Shown here: in pieces, positions 1 to 11,031 of the stretch
Position numbering within the stretch: the stretch's first letter is position 1
Layout: every line of letters begins with the position of its first letter
Assembly: GCA_026770575.1 (NCBI GenBank)
Contig: MU657166.1
Coordinates: 414,390 to 467,945 of the forward strand
DNA length: 53,556 bases
Origin: Pelagophyceae sp. CCMP2097
Lineage: Eukaryota > Sar > Pelagophyceae
Direction of reading: 5' to 3'
Program-made: the position numbers and the translations under genes
The notes under the pieces: model-generated
Told to the model about the DNA's origin: nothing
The model's input: the letters and a program-made list of their open reading frames with translations, nothing else
Databases searched by the model: none

Positions 1-186
1 ACCCTCGCCCACGACCGACCTACCCTCGCCCACTGTGACGACCTCACCGAATCCCTCTTATCCACCAGCTCCGAAGCCCGGCGACCCCTATTGTGCACCT
101 TGCACTTTGAAGTGTTTCAAGTATCGACGAAGTGCATGAGCGACTGATCCAAAGATTGCCTCCCGTTCGAAGCGCGCGACGGCGGC

Positions 187-2550
187 ATGAAGCGGTCGGG
201 CCACGTCAGATATCTCGGCGCTGGCGACGAGGCGGACGGTGGAGAATCGCATACGACGAGCGTCTCGGGCAAGATCGTCTCGGCGGCGAGGCTTGGCGGC
301 TTTGGACAGGACGCCTACACGGGCTCCGTCTCCAAGCGCCGCGTCCTCAAGTTCGTCGCCGCGACTTGCGCAGAGACGGGCAAGCCCGCTCCGATACCCC
401 GCAAGACCGCCGACACCGCGCCGCAACGCAACGGGCAACTGCCGGCCGCCGCGGCGAAAGCGCCAGTCCCCAAAGACGCGTTCAAGTACGCCGCTCTGCG
501 AGAATGGCGGGCCGGCCAGGCGGGCGTGGGTGTCGGGTTGCTGAACCTTGGCAACACGTGTTTTGTGAACTCTACAGTCCAGTGCCTCGCGCACACGCCC
601 GTCGTCGCCCAGCTCCTTTCCTCTGCGCAGTTCAAACAAGGCTGCAAGCAGCGCGAGCGCGTCGCTGCCGAGGCTTTAAGGGAGGCCCTGAAGGGAGCGC
701 TGGGCAAGGCCCAGCACCACGCCAGTAAGGCGGCTTTCGCACCCCGAAAGCTCGTGGCCAAGTGAGTCTTCGAAGCGACCACTGACTGGCTGACTGAGAC
801 GGGCCTGGAGAGGGACCAGAGACCGTGGACGTCGAGGGTTCTCTCGAAAACCGCCCTGGAAACGTATACGGCCCTTTCCAACGTATACGGTCCCGAACGG
901 ACCCCTCTGGAAGGCGGACCTTGCGCCCGCCGCGACACGGCGGTTAGGTTGTGCGCCATCGCGCCGCACTTCCAGCGGCACCGGCAGGAGGACGCGCACG
1001 AGCTTTTGCGCGCGGTACTCGACGTAGCCGGTGGCGGTTTCGCGGACGGGGCGGTGGACGCTCTGTTCAAGGGCAAGCTGCGTTCGACTCTGACGTGCCC
1101 GACGTGCGACTACGCCTCGCACAGCGACGAGGCCTTTTTCGACTTGAGCCTGGAGCCCCGCAGCACTCTATTGGCGGCGATTGCGGCTTTCACAAAAGCC
1201 GAATTGTTGGACGCGCAAAACAGGTGGCGCTGCGGAAAGTGCCACAAACATGTCCGCGCCACGAAACAGCTCTCCCTCGCAGAGGCGCCCGAAGTCTGCG
1301 TCGTCCACCTGAAGCGCTTCGAGCGGCAACGCGGCGGCAAGAAACAGCGGGGCCAAGAGCAGCAGGCCTGCAAACTCACAAACCATGTAAAATTCGAGGC
1401 CAAGTGCGTCTCGCCGCGTTTACGAGTCGACGCCACGCCGACGTTTGGTTCCTAGGCTCGCTTTGTGCGGCGCGTCGTACGCCCTGCGCGCGGTCCTGGT
1501 GCACCACGGGGCGTCGACTCGCTCGGGGCACTACTCTGCTTTTGCTCAAGCCGCTGACGGAGCATGGTACTCCTACGACGACGACATGGTAAGGAAAGTC
1601 AGCGAGGCAAACGTCCTGAACCAGAAAGCCTACGTCCTCTTCTACGCGCGCGCCGCAACCGCGGCGGCGCCCGCGGCGGTCGTCGCGGCGGCGCCCAAGG
1701 CGGTCGTCAACGGCGCAAAGGCGCCGGCGCCGCCCGAGCGCGCGGCGCAGCGCGGCGACTGGGCGACGGGCGGCGCCGACGTCGAGCCGACGGCGGCGCA
1801 TCTGGCTCGGAGCGAACGACGACCCGCGGTCGACGCCGCCGCCGCCCCCGTCGCAGAGGCAGAGGCGGAAGCGGGCGCGGCCGAGGCTGCGACGGCGGCG
1901 CGCGCGAAGCGGACGCACGACCGACATTGCCGCCTCTTGCTTGCTCAGCGCGGCGTTTCTTTGAAGCACTTGTTCTACGCTTGCGCACGCTTCGGCCGCC
2001 ACCGCAAGCGCGCGAGGCGTCTAGTGCTCCTCCTCGACCGCAAGCACGGTTCGGCCGAAGACGTCGCGGACATGGCGCCCGCCGCCGCCGCGGCCGCCGA
2101 GGCGCGCGCCGCGCGGGCGCAGAAGCGCGCCGCCGCGCGCTACGCCGATTACGACGACGATTTCGACGGCGACGGAACCGAGGCGCGGCGACCGCAAAGC
2201 GCCCCTGTGGCCGCTCCGGCCGTCGCTCCGCAGGCTGCCCCGCAGCAGGCGCCGTTATTTTCACCGCCGAGCCGGCAGCCGGCGACGACTGCTTGGGGTG
2301 CGCTGAAAGTCGACGGCGAGGCCCTCTCAAAGGGCCCCGCGCTGAAGCGCAAGCCGCGGCCCGAGCAGTACCGCTACGATAACTGGGACAAGGCCCTGGA
2401 CGTGCGTCGCCCGTGCTCGTCTCTTTTGACGAACTTTCGGGGCCCGACCCACCCCGCAAGACCCGCTCCGATACCCCGCAAGACCCGCTCCGATATCAGG
2501 CGCCGCGCGTGTCCAAGCGCATGAAGCAGCAGATGGCGGCGGACTACTAG
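187..2550 (+). CDS. Ubiquitin-specific protease, USP36/USP42-like (four exons)
   Basis: This cysteine deubiquitinase would remove ubiquitin from nuclear or nucleolar substrates if it behaves like USP36/42. Exons 187-761, 948-1403, 1456-2401 and 2500-2550 join in phase to 675 aa. The Cys box (GLLNLGNTCFVNSTVQCL) is at about residue 120. The HRQEDAHELL helix opens exon 2, followed by two CxxC zinc-ribbon pairs (CPTC, CGKC). The His box (HHGASTRSGHYSAF, then GAWYSYDD) is in exon 3. The acceptors at 947 and 1455 each add one G to a donor ending AA, rebuilding a lysine codon. The C-terminal third is Ala/Arg-rich and probably disordered, ending in a basic tail rich in Lys and Arg. A 24-base stretch of exon 1 (385-408) recurs in the last intron. 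The family call is secure; the USP36/42 subgroup is inferred. Confidence 0.9.
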
Positions 2551-2803
2551 CGCGCCGGATGCAGGAGCCTGCCGGGGATCGTCAGCCGCCCGCGGCCGAG
2601 GGACCTCGATCGAGCTTCCGCCGCACTTAAAAGGCCAAACGGCGCGTCGCGGCCCGGCGGCGCATCGCTGGAACCTTTGTGCACCATTCTCGATGAGTCG
2701 TGGCCGAGATGCGCGGTTTTCAAAGGTGGTCCACAGAGATGGTGCCCAACTGCGGCGACGGCCTCGCGCGTATTGGATCACAAGTTACAGTCTGGTCGGG
2801 CGG

Positions 2804-5225
2804 CTAGAACTTTGGGCCTCGCGGGCGGAGGCGGGGGAGGATGCGGTGCTCGAATTTTGCGAATTTCGGCGTCGTATTGCGCAGGATCCTGTACGTCTGC
2901 GCGTAGCAGGCCAGGCCGATGCCGGCTTGCGCCAGCGCGGCTCTTTTCACAGTCGACTTTTCGAAACTGAGGCGTCGGAGCGCTTCTTCGCCTGTCAGGG
3001 TCTGCGGCCCGGCGCCTCGTGGAACAAATTCAAGGCCTCGCATTTCATTGCACGCCAGAGCTTCGAACCCCCACCGAACGAGCGAGAGCCTGGGCAGCCA
3101 GCGCAGCAGCCTATCCAAAACGGTCGGGCCAACTCACTGGCCGAAGATATCCCGACGCACTGTGGCGTCGACTCGTCTGCGATGTTCGAGCCGTTGAAGA
3201 TGATCATGAGCACGATCAACGGTGGGAACAGCGCCAAAGCGGCATCCGTCGACGGCGCGGCGGCGCCGACGAGGAGTCCCAGAGCGCCGGACGCCATCGT
3301 GTTGAGGAAATTGAGGCCCAGAAAGTTGAGGAAGAACTTGCCCCCGCGCCTCAACCCCGCCAGCGGGTAGACGACGCAGCCGAAGAGTGCTGAGAGCGCG
3401 GCGGCCACGGGCAGCTCTGCGACGATCTTGGAGAGGAGGTACGGGAATGCGCCGTACATCTTGGCCGCCCGCTCTGTGAGTACGATGGCCTTTTCCTTAG
3501 GAAACGCCCGAATCGTCGTCGCCACCGCCAAATTACAAGCCCCGATCACGCAGAGGGAGAGGAGGCCGAAGCGGTCTTGAATCGACTGTTGGGAAGAGTC
3601 GAGTGAGTAGATGCCACCGTAAATCAACGCCGTCATGATTTGCTGAAATGCTTTAATCAGCGTCGGCGTGCGCGCGCGGACCACGTCCCGCCACGCGCGC
3701 GAAAAGAGAAGCCTGTACTGCTCAAGGACACTCGCCGTCTCCGAACGCTTCGATACCGCCCGGGCAGGCGTCGGCGTCGGCAAAACGACGGGCGCCGCGC
3801 CGAGCGAAGACCGGAGGCGGTTCCTCGCTGCTGCGGTGTACGCCGTCCCGAGGCTGAGCAGGTTCGCCGGCGCCGCGCGCGGCTTGATGGTAGCAGCGTC
3901 GACGGCGAAGAGGTCGAGCGTCGCGCCTACGGTGGGAGCAAAAGTCCCGGTCGTCGTGGCTGCGTGCTTCGCCAGGACGCTGTTATCCCGCGGCTCCGCG
4001 CAATCGTCGCCGGCGACTCGTAGTCGACGCTCACCGTCTCGACGGCGTGCTCGGCCCTGGATGCGGAAGAAGGCCGGGGGAAGCCGAGGGATCGGAACGT
4101 GTCGTCCACCTCAGCCACGGCGCCGTGGTAGACGAGCTCGCCCTCTGAGACAATCGTCAAATCATCGAAGAGGTCGAAGACGGTCGAAGAGGGTTGGTGG
4201 ATGACGCAGACGACGGTGCGGCCTTGATCAGCTAACGACTTTAAAGTCCGGCACACCTTTTCCGCCGCGAACGAGTCGAGGCCCGACGTTGGCTCGTCGA
4301 GGAAGAGACAGTTCGGGTCGTCAATAAGCTCGCAGGCGATGGCCAACCTCTTGCGCTCGCCGCCGCTGATGCCGCGGACCTTTGCGTCGCCGACTAAAGT
4401 ACCAGAAACCTTTGCGAGGCCCATCTTGCCGAGCACGTCGTCCACAAGTTTCTCCTTGTCCGCCAGCGGCATTGAGCGAGGCAGGCGGAGCCGCGCCGAG
4501 AAGAGGAGCGTCTCGCGCACCTTCGACGTTGCGCCTCGCGCAAGGGGAGGACACGCTTTTCGACGCGACGCCGCGCCCAGACGAGGCGAATCAAGGCGCT
4601 TACCGTGAGGAGCGGGTAGAACAAGTCCTGCTGCGGCACGTACGCGCAGCGGCAGGCCGCCGCGCCCAGCGCGCCGCGGTCGCTGCGCACGCCTAGGCCA
4701 ACGTTGCGGCGGGCGTCGTGTCCGGAGGCGCGTCCCGGACGGTCTTCGCGTCTTCGCGGCGCGGCGCGCACCGTCGACGAGAACGTCGCCGCGGAGCTTG
4801 AGCTTTGGGGTTTGCTTGACGCGGCCGGCGATGGCATTCAGAAGCGTCGATTTGCCCGACCCGCTCGGGCCCATAATCGCGTGCCTACCTCGCGGTCCAA
4901 AGGCGGCGCACACCCAACAAGGCACGTCCGTCCCACGCGCGCCCTCGAGGAGCCTCGGCCCTCGACGAGCCTCTGCGCCCTCGACGAGCCTCTGCGCGAC
5001 TCACAGCCTCCCAGGCTCGGCGCGGCCGTGGATGCCCGCGATGAGCATGCGCGCCGAGACCGTCGCCGAGACGTCGCTCCACTCGAGCGCCGGGCCTCGC
5101 GTTGCCGAAGCGGCATTGGAAGATGCCGTCGAATTGGCAGAGGGAGTCGTCGCGTTTTCGGCTGCCGCCGCGGCCCAGAGCTGCCAGAGCAGCCCCGCGA
5201 AAGAGGCGGCGCGCTGGAGGCGCAT
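2804..5225 (-). CDS. ABC transporter G family half transporter, ABCG7-like
   Basis: This is a half-size ABC exporter: an N-terminal leader, then the nucleotide-binding domain, then an ABC2-type membrane domain. Exons read 5225-5005, 4884-4772, 4692-4604, 4520 to about 4038, about 3996-3161, and 3110-2804. The leader (MRLQRAASFAGLLWQLWAA) looks like a signal peptide, as in plant ABCG7. Walker A is GPSGSGKST, the Q-loop segment is YVPQQDLFYP, the signature is ISGGERKRL and Walker B is LFLDEPTSGLDS. The membrane domain has SIQDRFGLL, FPKEKAIVLTER and YLLSKIVAELP, close to ABCG7 in layout. The exon 4/5 junction is unresolved: the frame changes just after VSVDYES. The best canonical choice is a 41-base intron from donor GTGAGC near 4037, which would splice out that conserved motif. 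A one-base assembly error is the alternative. Substrate unknown. Confidence 0.85.
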
Positions 5226-5784
5226 GCTGGCCCTGTCGCGCCGGTGCTTGGAGGGCGCCGCGAAAGAGGGCGCCGCGAACGAGGGCGCCGTGCGCCCAGA
5301 TAAAGAAGAAGAGCCCAGGCCGAAAAGATCCGACCATAGAAAAAGAGAGAGAGAGGTCCCTTTCCGACGTGCAAAACTCGTTGGGGGAAATCGCCCGCGC
5401 CCGTGCGGGCGTCGATGCTGCGCCTGGCGGCGGTCCTCATCCCGCGCGTAGCCTCGCTGCTCCACCCGCGGGCCCCCCAGCCCGTCCCGCGCGCGTTTCG
5501 GGGTTTGCTGTGCGATATGAGCACCCCTCTCTGGACCCCTCGGCGCCGCCTCCGCGGCGGCCCGCGTCCCGACGCCGAGTCGAGCGACGACCTCGGCACG
5601 GCGTTTGCGAGCGTCGCCATCGCCGACGGCGCCGCGGTCGCCGACGCCACGCACCGCCTCGCCGCCGCAGCGCCGCGCGGAGACCACGCCAGCGACAAGG
5701 CCGAGAGGCGAGGCGCCTTTCTGGAGCCTCCCGACGCGCAACTTGTCTAACGACGACCGAATGACGAGCAATCCGGGATATTAG
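5226..5784 (+). other. Intergenic, possible upstream exon
   Basis: This stretch separates the ABCG start (minus) from the GCNA-like gene (plus) and should hold both promoters. An open frame on the plus strand at 5403-5750 begins with a hydrophobic, Arg-containing segment. I could not splice it in phase to the next gene, so I do not call it. No TATA-like box is convincing. Confidence 0.35.
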
Positions 5785-7287
5785 GCGGCCTGCTCGCGCG
5801 CGGACGCCGTCCGCCAAGCTGCCCGCCTCGGCACGAAAGGCCGGCCTCGATGGCGACGCGTGGCGGCGAGTCGTGGGCAAGGACACGCGCGGGGGCCTGG
5901 CCGCGGCGCCCATCGTCATCGACAGCGACAGCGCGGACAGCGACGCCGCGTCCCGCGCTGCGCCGGCGGCCCGCGCTGCGCCGGCGGCCCGCGCTACCCC
6001 GGCGGCGCGGAAGCCCGCCAGCGGCGCTACCATGCGGTGGCCCACCGGCGGCGCTACCCCGGTGGCGCCCAGGCCGGCCGGCGGCGCTACCCCGTTGGCG
6101 CCGAGGCCGGCCGGCGGCGCTACCCCGGCGCGGAGGCCCGCCGGCGGTGCCGCGTCGACGGCGCGGAGGCCCGCCGGCGCCGGGCGCGGTGCGTCGTCGG
6201 CGATTGAAACGCCGTACGCGAGCGACGCGTCGTCTGCGAGCACGGCGTCGCCGGCTCGCGAGGTCATCGACCTCTTGAGCAGCGACGACGACTCCGCGGC
6301 GCGCGACGTCATCGAGATTTCCAGCGGCAGCGAGGAGGGGCTGTGGCAGCGGGACGTCGTCGACTTGGCGAGCGAGTCGGACGACGACGTCGTTTCGAGC
6401 CACAACGGCGGCGTTTCGCGCGCCGCGGCGGGCCGCAAGCCGGCGAAGAAGAGCGCGGCCGTCTTGGAGAGGGAACGAGAGGAGCAGCTTTCAAAAATCT
6501 TCAAGGACCTCAACGAAGCCGTCTTCCGAGGTGAGGCGTGAGGGGTATTATTTATATTCCGGGAAGAGATATCAGACTGGGGTTGCGCCAAGAGCGAGGT
6601 ACGCCGCTCGCAGCGTCGCTCGAGAGAGGCGTCGCTCGAGAGAGGCAGAGGGTGTTGCTTGCTGCTGTTGCGCGAGTGAGGCATTTCGTCGTCGAGAGAA
6701 GACGAATCATAGGCGCTCTGGGCGGCGTCTCGTGTTCGTGGTCGAAGCGTTTACGTACAACCGCTGGCCTGACGAGGCTCTTCAGCCGCGGCGAGGCCCG
6801 ACTGGCGAAGATCGAACTCTCGACGCATGTGTTGGACACGCCCTTGAAACTGGAGTCGACGCTGGCACATGAATTGTGCCATGCCGCCGCATGGTTACTC
6901 GATGGCGTCGCCCGCCCTCCCCACGGCGCCGTCTTCATGGCGTGGGGCCTCCGCGTGACCGAGAAAATGCCGCACCTGGCCGTGGCGACGACGCACCGCT
7001 ACGCGATTTTCTACAAGTTTGTCCATCGCTGCGAGGACGAATCTTGCTTGTTTGTCATTGGAAGGCATTCAAATTCCGTCGACATCGCCACAGACTGCTG
7101 CGCCCGCTGCGGCTCCAGACTCAAACGCGCGGATTCGGCGGCGCTCGAGCAAACCGCCAAGAAGACGAGCAAGTTGCGGCGAGGCCGAGGCCGGCCCCGC
7201 AAGACGGATTCGCCACCAGCGCGGCCAAAGGCGCCCACCAGACCCAATTCGCCACAGGCCGCCCGGACAAAGGCCCCGACTCTGTGA
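5785..7287 (+). CDS. GCNA/SprT-like metalloprotease with SUMO-interacting motifs (5' end unresolved)
   Basis: GCNA and Spartan proteins are zinc proteases that act on DNA-protein crosslinks. Exon 1 ends at 6530 and exon 2 runs 6713-7287. The long N-terminal part is acidic and Pro/Ala-rich, with four SIM-like cores each followed by Ser/Asp/Glu: PIVIDSDS, EVIDLLSSDDD, DVIEISSGSE and DVVDLASESDDD. A degenerate GGATP-type repeat lies between the first and second. The SprT part has the substrate-side motif WSKRLRTTAGLT, the zinc site HELCHAAAW with a further His in HGAVF, and a Cys4 ribbon (CEDESC, CARC). A basic AT-hook-like RGRGRPRK sits near the C-terminus. There is no ATG before the acidic region in this frame; 5785 follows a TAG acceptor, so an upstream exon is likely. 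The 182-base intron begins with a dispersed repeat. Confidence 0.85.
6531..6573 (+). repeat. Dispersed 40-base repeat at intron donor (copy 1)
   Basis: The GCNA intron starts GTGAGGCGTGAGGGG, continues with an AT-rich core (TATTATTTATATTCC) and ends GGGAAGAGATATC. Related copies lie at 43026-43066 and 51799-51840. The same intron also carries a short tandem of GTCGCTCGAGAGAGGC near 6610-6645. Confidence 0.75.
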
Positions 7288-7464
7288 CCACATTTCTTCG
7301 AATCGCCTCCCACGCGCCTCGGTGGGCGGACGTTGCCGAACAAGACTTAGGAATTCCTAGTGTCTTCGTCAATTGTCTTCGTTGTTGTTTTTTGAATCTG
7401 CGTTTTGGCGACACTTGTTGAAAACTTGGCGCGCGACGGCGGCGGCGGCGCGACGCGCGGGTGG
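7288..7464. other. Intergenic with TAGGAATTCCTA palindrome
   Basis: This short spacer lies between the GCNA stop and the ORC4 start. It holds the 12-base perfect palindrome TAGGAATTCCTA at about 7349-7360, followed by a T-rich run near 7378-7393. The same palindrome recurs near 25617 and, truncated by one base on one side, near 47050. Confidence 0.5.
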
Positions 7465-9389
7465 ATGAGCGACGCAGCCTCATTGGAGTGGATAATAGAA
7501 GAAGAAGACGCGGAGCGGCCGCGCGCTCTGAGCGACGCGCAGAGGGCTGCGATCCGGGTCGCCATCGCATCAGCGCTGACGGCCGACGAAGTGGATCGGC
7601 TGGAGGAAATGCTCGAACAAGGCATCATCCCGGGCCAGGAAACCATCCCTGGCCAGGAACCCATCACGGGCGAGGACCCCGCGCCCGCCGCCCACGCGGG
7701 CGACGCCGAGGACGTCGACGTGGCGCCCGAGGCCGTGGCGGCGGCGCCGGCGGCCGAGGTGCCCTTGGCGCGCGGCGTCGAGGACGCGCCCGTGGCGCGC
7801 GGCGTCGAGGGTGCGAGGAAGCGTTTGCGCGCTTCCGAGGGCGCGGCGCCGCCTGCTTCCGAGGGCGCGGCGGACCGGCGGCGCCCCCCGGCGGTCGAAT
7901 CGGACCTTGGCGCGGCGGCGCTGTGGGCGCAGCGCCTTTTACTCTCGCGCTTCGGCTGCGGCTCGCCGGGCTCGGCGCCGCGCAGGCTCCGCGGTGTGGC
8001 GGCGCCGCGCAGGCTGTTTGGCGTCGAGAGGCAAGAACGCGACCTCTACGAGCGCTTGCGCGTCGCCGCCACGTCCGCGGAATCGACTTCCATCATCCTC
8101 TGCGGCGCGCGAGGGTCCGGCAAGCACACCACTCTACAGAGCGTGCTCCGCCGCCTCCGGCAGACGGCCCCGCCGGGCCGGCCCGACGCGGACGGCGCGA
8201 CGGAGGACGGCGCGGCGGCCGCTGAAGAGGCCCCTCTTCGAAAGGTGCCGCACTTTGACGTCGTGCGCCTCTCCGGCCTCGACCACGCGCAGGCGGCAGT
8301 TGGCATATGCGAGTTGGCGCGGCAGCTTCTAGCCGTGGACGACGGCCAAGCTTGCAGGCAAAGGGGCGCCGCTGCTTCTTACTGGGACAACGAATCTTTA
8401 GTGCGCGCCGAGCTTAGACGCCGCCGCCAGACCGGCGCCGCGCCGCTGCTCGTCGTCTTGTCGCACTTTGAATCGTTTGCGACTCGAGACACGCGTCAGA
8501 CTCTCCTCTACTTACTCCTCGATGCCATCGGCGACGACGGCGCGCGAATCGTCATCGTCGGCATCACGGCGGACCTCCATGTACTGGAACTCCTCGAGAA
8601 GAGGGTCCGGTCCAGACTGCAGAACCACCACGTCGTATTCCCGACTGCGCGGCTGCCCGACGTGTGCGGCATGTTGGACGACAAGATGTTTCTCCACCTC
8701 GAAGACGTCGACGACGACGGCGACCTTTGGAAAGAGTGGCCCACATTCCTGGAAAAGCACAACACTGCCTGGCGCCTGTATATCGTGCCAGCGCCTTCTC
8801 GCAGCCATATCGGCCCCTCGAGAGCCCCGATCGAAACGCTAGGCTGCGCGAGTCCGAGGCGTTCAAGACTTCGATGCACGACGCGGTCTGGGTCGGGCGT
8901 TCGATGAGGTGGTACGCGCACGTTGCGACGCATCTCGTCTCCCACCTCTTTGTGGCTCCGGTGGGCGGCCAAGCGTGGCTCGCCGCCGTGGCGGAGCACA
9001 CGCCGACGTCGCGCGAGGCGTGGCGCAGCGCCGTGGCGCAGTTGCCGCCGGCGCAGCTCGTTTTGGTCGTGGCATATCTCTGTTTCGAAATTCGAGAGAC
9101 TGTCCCCTACAACCTCGAGCTCGCTCTCGCCTCCCTCGCCCGCTTGAAGCAGGCCGACGCCAACGCGGTGCCCGACGACGCCGACCTCGTCATGGCCCAC
9201 GCGGCGCTTTTAGCCTCGGACTACGTCCTCGCGCCCGGCTCTCCCAAAACGGCCTTTGACGAGGTGCGGCTGCGCTACACGGCCGTCCGCCTGGCGCCGA
9301 GCATCGGCGTCGACGAATTGTGGCTCGCGCTGCGCAAGGATGAAGTGCACTGCAGTAGCGCCCTGAGACGATGGGCTCTGCAGTCGTAA
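7465..9389 (+). CDS. ORC4: Origin recognition complex subunit 4
   Basis: ORC4 is an AAA+ subunit of the origin-binding complex that loads MCM helicase. Two exons, 7465-8777 and 8843-9389, give 619 aa. The ATG at 7465 is the first in frame; the open frame upstream has only TTG. The first 150 residues are acidic, Ala-rich and probably disordered. The AAA+ core has LFGVERQERDLYERL, Walker A GARGSGKHT, the sensor-like strand LLVVLSHFESFA, and DDGARIVIVGITADLHVLELLEKRVRSR, typical of ORC4. The intron (65 bases, donor CT/GTATAT, acceptor CTAG) removes an in-frame dead end and joins the winged-helix part (LPPAQLVLVVAYLCFEIRE). The stop lies 24 bases from the convergent neighbour's stop. Confidence 0.9.
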
Positions 9390-9413
9390 AATTATTTGCG
9401 CAAGGATTCCACG

Positions 9414-10533
9414 TCAGACGCGGAACGTCTCGTGACGCTTGCGGCTCGTCGTGCCCTCGACGATGTCTTTCATGGGAGAGAGCTTGTCCGCGGGCGCGTC
9501 TGAGCCCGGGGCGACTTTACGGGCGGGCGCGGCGGCGCTCGAGTAGGCGTAGGCGGCGGCGTTGATCAACGTGGCGCCGGCGAGGAAGGCCCACGTCGGC
9601 TGGAAGCCGAAGAGGAGGATCTCCAAGACGCAGGAAGCGAGCGTCGAGAACGCGGCGGCGAAGCCCTTGAGGATGTTGTCCGCGTATTTCAGAATGAAAG
9701 CCACGTTCAGCCCCCCCACCGCCTGGAGCGCGATGACGCCCCAGACTAGAGGCGAGTAGCCCTGGAAGAAGCCGCCCTTTTGGATGATGGCGCCGTCCTT
9801 TGCGACCACACTGACGACGCCGACCATGACCGACGTCATCCCCATTTGAATGTTCCTCACCCACATCGAAACCGGCGAACCCTGCAGGATCTTCTGCTGG
9901 TACACGCCCGCAAAGCCGGACGTGACCGCCGCCGCCGCGACGGCGAGGAAGCCTAAAGTCTGGCCCTCGAGCGTCTCCTCCGTTAAGGCGCCAGAGGCCT
10001 GTTCGTGCTTCCCAGTCTGCACGACTGCGACGCCGGCGAAGAGGACGACTAGCGAGGCCCACTTGCGCGGGCCGAGGCGCTGGCCCAAGAGCGCGACGCT
10101 GAACATTGCTCCGGTCAAGATCTTGAGGTTGTACGTAACTTTGTAAGGAGTCGCGCGCAAATGGCTCAAAGCAAAGTAGAGCAGGTTGTTCTGCACCAGG
10201 TAGAGCAGCGCGGGGAGCTAAGCGTGGGCGCGTGCCGATACGTGTCAAGGGAAGGAAAAGCGCGAAACGCACCGCGAGTTTCGCAATCTCCTTTGGCTTG
10301 GCCACATCTCTGTGCACGAGTTGGCGCAGCTGCGAAGCGGACCCTGCCTCCCAGGCGAGCATGACGAAGCACGTGGCGAGTTTTGCCGTTTCCATGCAAA
10401 GAACCGCGGTGGACGCCACGTACAGCGGCCCACTCTGCGCCCGCGCGCGCGAGAAGCGCAGCAGCAGGACCAGCGCCGTGTCCTGCGCCACGAGCAGCGC
10501 CAGCGAACCGTAGCGCAGCAGCGGCGTCGCCAT
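9414..10533 (-). CDS. Nucleotide-sugar transporter, SLC35A-like
   Basis: This would be a Golgi antiporter carrying UDP-sugars or CMP-sialic acid into the lumen in exchange for nucleoside monophosphate. Exons 10533-10273 and 10217-9414 encode 354 aa; the 55-base intron (donor GCG/GTGCGT, acceptor CTTAG) is phase 0. About ten hydrophobic segments are visible. Family landmarks are LPALLYLVQNNLLYFALSHL at the splice, NLKILTGAMFSVALL, GVYQQKIL with WVRNIQMG, and GGLNVAFILKYADNILKGFA near the C-terminus. The tail is hydrophilic and ends KRHETFRV. The start ATG at 10533 gives a short cytosolic N-terminus. Substrate specificity cannot be told from the sequence. Confidence 0.9.
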
Positions 10534-11031
10534 CGGCGCCGAAGCGGGGGTGGCGAAGCGCCGGGAACTTTGGCGCTTTGGCGCGCCGCTCCCGTGCCGC
10601 CGCCGCCGCGTCGCCTTGCCTTGCAGAATCGCCCGGCACGCCACGACTCGCCCGAGGTGTGCTGCGGCGCGGGAGCGGGGCGCGCGCGTGCGGGAGCTGG
10701 TATGCGTGCGGCGCCGAAGGTTCAAGGATCTCCACCAATTCTGCGACGAATTTCGAACTACCCGAAACGAAGAACTTGAAAGGCCCCACGAACCTTCGAA
10801 TTCAACGCGAGCGAGGCCCCTACCGTGCAACCCTTTGGGGGCAGCCCCACCCAGGGTGGAGAAGCAAGCAACTCGGCCTGGGGAGCTGCGCCTTGCCACT
10901 CGGCCCTCGCAGCAGTGCCTCAGCGGCTCAGCTGCTGCGTCTCAGATCATCGACGTCACTATACCGCTCGTTGTTATGTATCGTTTCTCGGGCCGGAGCG
11001 GTCGCCTTTGCGCGTCGGATGTTGAGGTCGA
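10534..11031. other. Intergenic
   Basis: This is the spacer between the start of the sugar-transporter gene and the 3' end of the SNRNP40 gene, both minus strand. It should hold the transporter promoter. I see open frames only as shadows and no clear repeat or RNA gene. Confidence 0.4.

Noticed and set aside
1..186. Tandem ACCCTCGCCCAC at the left edge as a telomere or satellite
   Set aside because: Only two short copies (near 1 and 22) are visible, followed at once by the promoter region of the USP gene; too little to call.
2995..3783. Separate ABC2-type membrane protein gene
   Set aside because: Conserved order and phase show that it is the C-terminal half of the ABCG transporter rather than an independent gene.
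5437..6684. Long minus-strand open frame opposite the GCNA exon
   Set aside because: It is an Arg/Ala-rich shadow of the plus-strand gene, created by the GC-rich repeat region; no motif or splice logic supports it.
9517..10899. Long minus-strand frame over the sugar transporter
   Set aside because: It merges the real first exon with an out-of-frame shadow of the second; the spliced SLC35-like reading explains the conserved residues.
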